Below are positions 62,736-64,000 of a stretch of 64,000 nucleotides of DNA, one piece after another. The translations under genes were made by a program, and so were the position numbers. Location of the stretch: assembly GCA_002503825.1 (NCBI GenBank), contig DASP01000001.1, positions 1 to 64,000 on the forward strand. The letters run 5' to 3'. The notes below the pieces were generated by a model. That model was not told the DNA's origin, did not search any database, and saw only the letters and a program-made list of their open reading frames with translations. Within the stretch, counting starts at the first letter, position 1, and each line of letters opens with the position of its first letter. The stretch is from Methanoregulaceae archaeon UBA467 (GTDB lineage: Archaea; Halobacteriota; Methanomicrobia; Methanomicrobiales; Methanospirillaceae).

Positions 62736-64000
62736 CCGTATCGGAGACCGGAAACTGGAGAGCATGAATATCATCAACGCCCTCCGTCGCGGGACCGTCC
62801 CGGGAAGCGGGCTTGAGCGGATCTCTGTCGGTCTCGATGTGGAAGAAGAAGTCATCTCAAAACAGCTGGATTTTGTTACCCGCGGGGGAGGAGACCTCAA
62901 GTTCATCAGGGGGGACTACGGGAGCGGTAAGACGTTCCTCGTGGCCCGTGCCCTCGAAATTGCCAGGGAAAAGGGGTTTGTAACCGCACACGTGGTTATA
63001 TCCTCAACATCGCCGCTTCATAAAATCAGGGGTATATACCAGCAGATCTGTGCCACCCTTCGGACACGCGAGGAAGAACACGCACAGAAATCAATCATAG
63101 ACAGCTGGCTCTTCGGAATAGAAGAACGGATCATGACCGTCAGCGGCAGTGTGCTTGAGGACGAGGCCCTCGAAAAAGCGACATTAAAAGAGATCGAGAC
63201 TGCTCTTGCCGGGATCAGCGAGATGAACACATCACTGGCCGCAGCACTCCGCACGTATTACCGGGCCAACAATTCAGGGGACTTCCAGCTCGCGCAGTCG
63301 GCCATCGGGTGGATATGCGGGGAACCGAATGTCGGGCGTGATTTCAAGCAGAAAGCAGGCATTCGTGGAGATATCGACGAGTCGGTCGCACTAATCTTCC
63401 TGAGGGGCCTGACCAGCATCATGACCGGTGCCGGGTACCCCGGGCTCGCAGTCGCGGTCGATGAAGTAGAAACAACTCAGGCACTGCCGAGAAATACGAG
63501 GGAGAAAGGGTATAATACCCTGCGGCAGATCGTGGATTCCCTTGACCGCGGCGAGATGCCGCATTCCTATTTCCTCTTCACCGGGACACCTGCATTCTTC
63601 GAGGGGCCCCGCGGTATCCGGTCTCTGCCCTCCCTTTTCGACAGGATAAGCGTTGTCCAGAAGGATGATTTCAGAAACCCGAGGCAGCCGCAGATTATCC
63701 TGAACAAATTCGATATCAAAAAACTGGAACAGGTCGCCCTCAAAGTATGCGATATTTATGGAGAGGCATATACCGAAGTAGACCGCTCCCGTATTTCCCA
63801 CCGGTTCATCAGGGCCATGATTCAGAAGGTAACCACGAAGTTCGGCGGGAGAGTCGATGTTATTCCACGAATTTTTCTCAAGGAATTCATTGATGTCCTT
63901 GACAAATGTGAACTATACGAGGACTATGACCCGTGGGCGAGCTACCATTTCGATACAGGCCACCTGAAAGGTGAGTTGAGAGAAGAAGAAGAGGCCGTGA
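62716..64000 (+). CDS. DUF2791/BrxD-like P-loop ATPase, 3' part outside the window
   Basis: The first 428 residues of a P-loop ATPase that resembles the BREX ATP-binding protein BrxD (DUF2791). Walker A is FIRGDYGSGKTFLVARAL with Lys72, Walker B is LAVAVDEVETTQ with Asp249-Glu250, and FLFTGTPAFFEGPRGI and LPSLFDRI match later parts of the family. AAGGAGA is five bases before the ATG, which lies inside the TPR gene. In BREX type 2 this protein works with a BrxHI helicase; that gene, if present, would be just beyond 64000. The frame is open to the window edge. Confidence 0.78.
   Translation, partial: MNMSDPDRIGDRKLESMNIINALRRGTVPGSGLERISVGLDVEEEVISKQLDFVTRGGGDLKFIRGDYGSGKTFLVARALEIAREKGFVTAHVVISSTSPLHKIRGIYQQICATLRTREEEHAQKSIIDSWLFGIEERIMTVSGSVLEDEALEKATLKEIETALAGISEMNTSLAAALRTYYRANNSGDFQLAQSAIGWICGEPNVGRDFKQKAGIRGDIDESVALIFLRGLTSIMTGAGYPGLAVAVDEVETTQALPRNTREKGYNTLRQIVDSLDRGEMPHSYFLFTGTPAFFEGPRGIRSLPSLFDRISVVQKDDFRNPRQPQIILNKFDIKKLEQVALKVCDIYGEAYTEVDRSRISHRFIRAMIQKVTTKFGGRVDVIPRIFLKEFIDVLDKCELYEDYDPWASYHFDTGHLKGELREEEEAV

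Noticed and set aside
1..64000. CRISPR arrays, rRNA genes and inteins
   Set aside because: No regularly spaced repeats, no rRNA signatures, and RadA and the other usual intein hosts are uninterrupted.

Overview
The window is chromosomal DNA of a methanogenic euryarchaeon, most likely of the order Methanomicrobiales. The evidence is the archaeal information-processing set (RadA, FEN-1 with a PIP box, a multi-OB-fold RPA, an archaeal histone, a Fap7/AK6-type kinase, stand-alone GMP synthase subunit B, archaetidylinositol-phosphate synthase), the methanogen-restricted DUF1890/DUF1894 pair, tetrapyrrole and anaerobic cobalamin operons, and TATA-box promoters, several close enough to the start codon to give leaderless mRNAs. 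No rRNA, CRISPR array or replication origin was seen. There is one tRNA gene.

Region 1 (1-5.1 kb) is an accessory patch beside tRNA-Gly(GCC): an IS5-type transposase, a two-gene operon led by a winged-helix regulator, a small unknown gene, a complete IS1634-type element with 24-bp terminal repeats and a 6-bp target duplication, and a decayed tyrosine-recombinase fragment next to the tRNA. It looks like the remains of an integrated element. Region 2 (5.4-17.1 kb) holds two tetrapyrrole operons: precorrin-2 dehydrogenase-hemA-hemB-hemL-hemC-SUMT, which makes precorrin-2/sirohydrochlorin from glutamyl-tRNA, and cbiT-L-F-G-H-C-D-E, the methylation and ring-contraction part of anaerobic cobalamin synthesis. 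hemD, cbiX, cbiJ, cbiA and cbiP are not in the window.

Region 3 (17.2-32.3 kb) is rich in DNA repair genes (MutY-like glycosylase, UV-damage endonuclease, HMCES/YedK-type SRAP protein, MutS and MutL), interspersed with a HAD phosphatase, an MBL-rhodanese protein, an FMN-binding protein, a thioredoxin/DUF255 protein, a hydrolase and a lipoprotein. Region 4 (32.5-42.6 kb) is metabolic: Bcp peroxiredoxin, KamA-type aminomutase, a DUF2179 membrane protein, glutamate dehydrogenase, a two-subunit 2-oxoacid:ferredoxin oxidoreductase, DUF1890/DUF1894, an FdhD-like protein and CutA. Region 5 (42.8-59.7 kb) combines the last steps of lysine synthesis (dapL, lysA) with RPA, RadA, phosphoglycolate phosphatase, PRC-barrel and histone proteins, a CBS regulator, a NOG1-like GTPase, a presenilin-like protease and FEN-1, followed by a minus-strand block of lipid, histidine, arginine, GMP and CTP biosynthesis genes.

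The right end (60.2-64 kb) is the most intriguing part: a family-2 glycosyltransferase, a TPR protein with a winged-helix-like tail, and a DUF2791/BrxD-like P-loop ATPase cut by the window edge, all overlapping. The last two resemble the ATPase arm of BREX type 2 or Shango-like defence modules, without any methylase or PglZ visible here.
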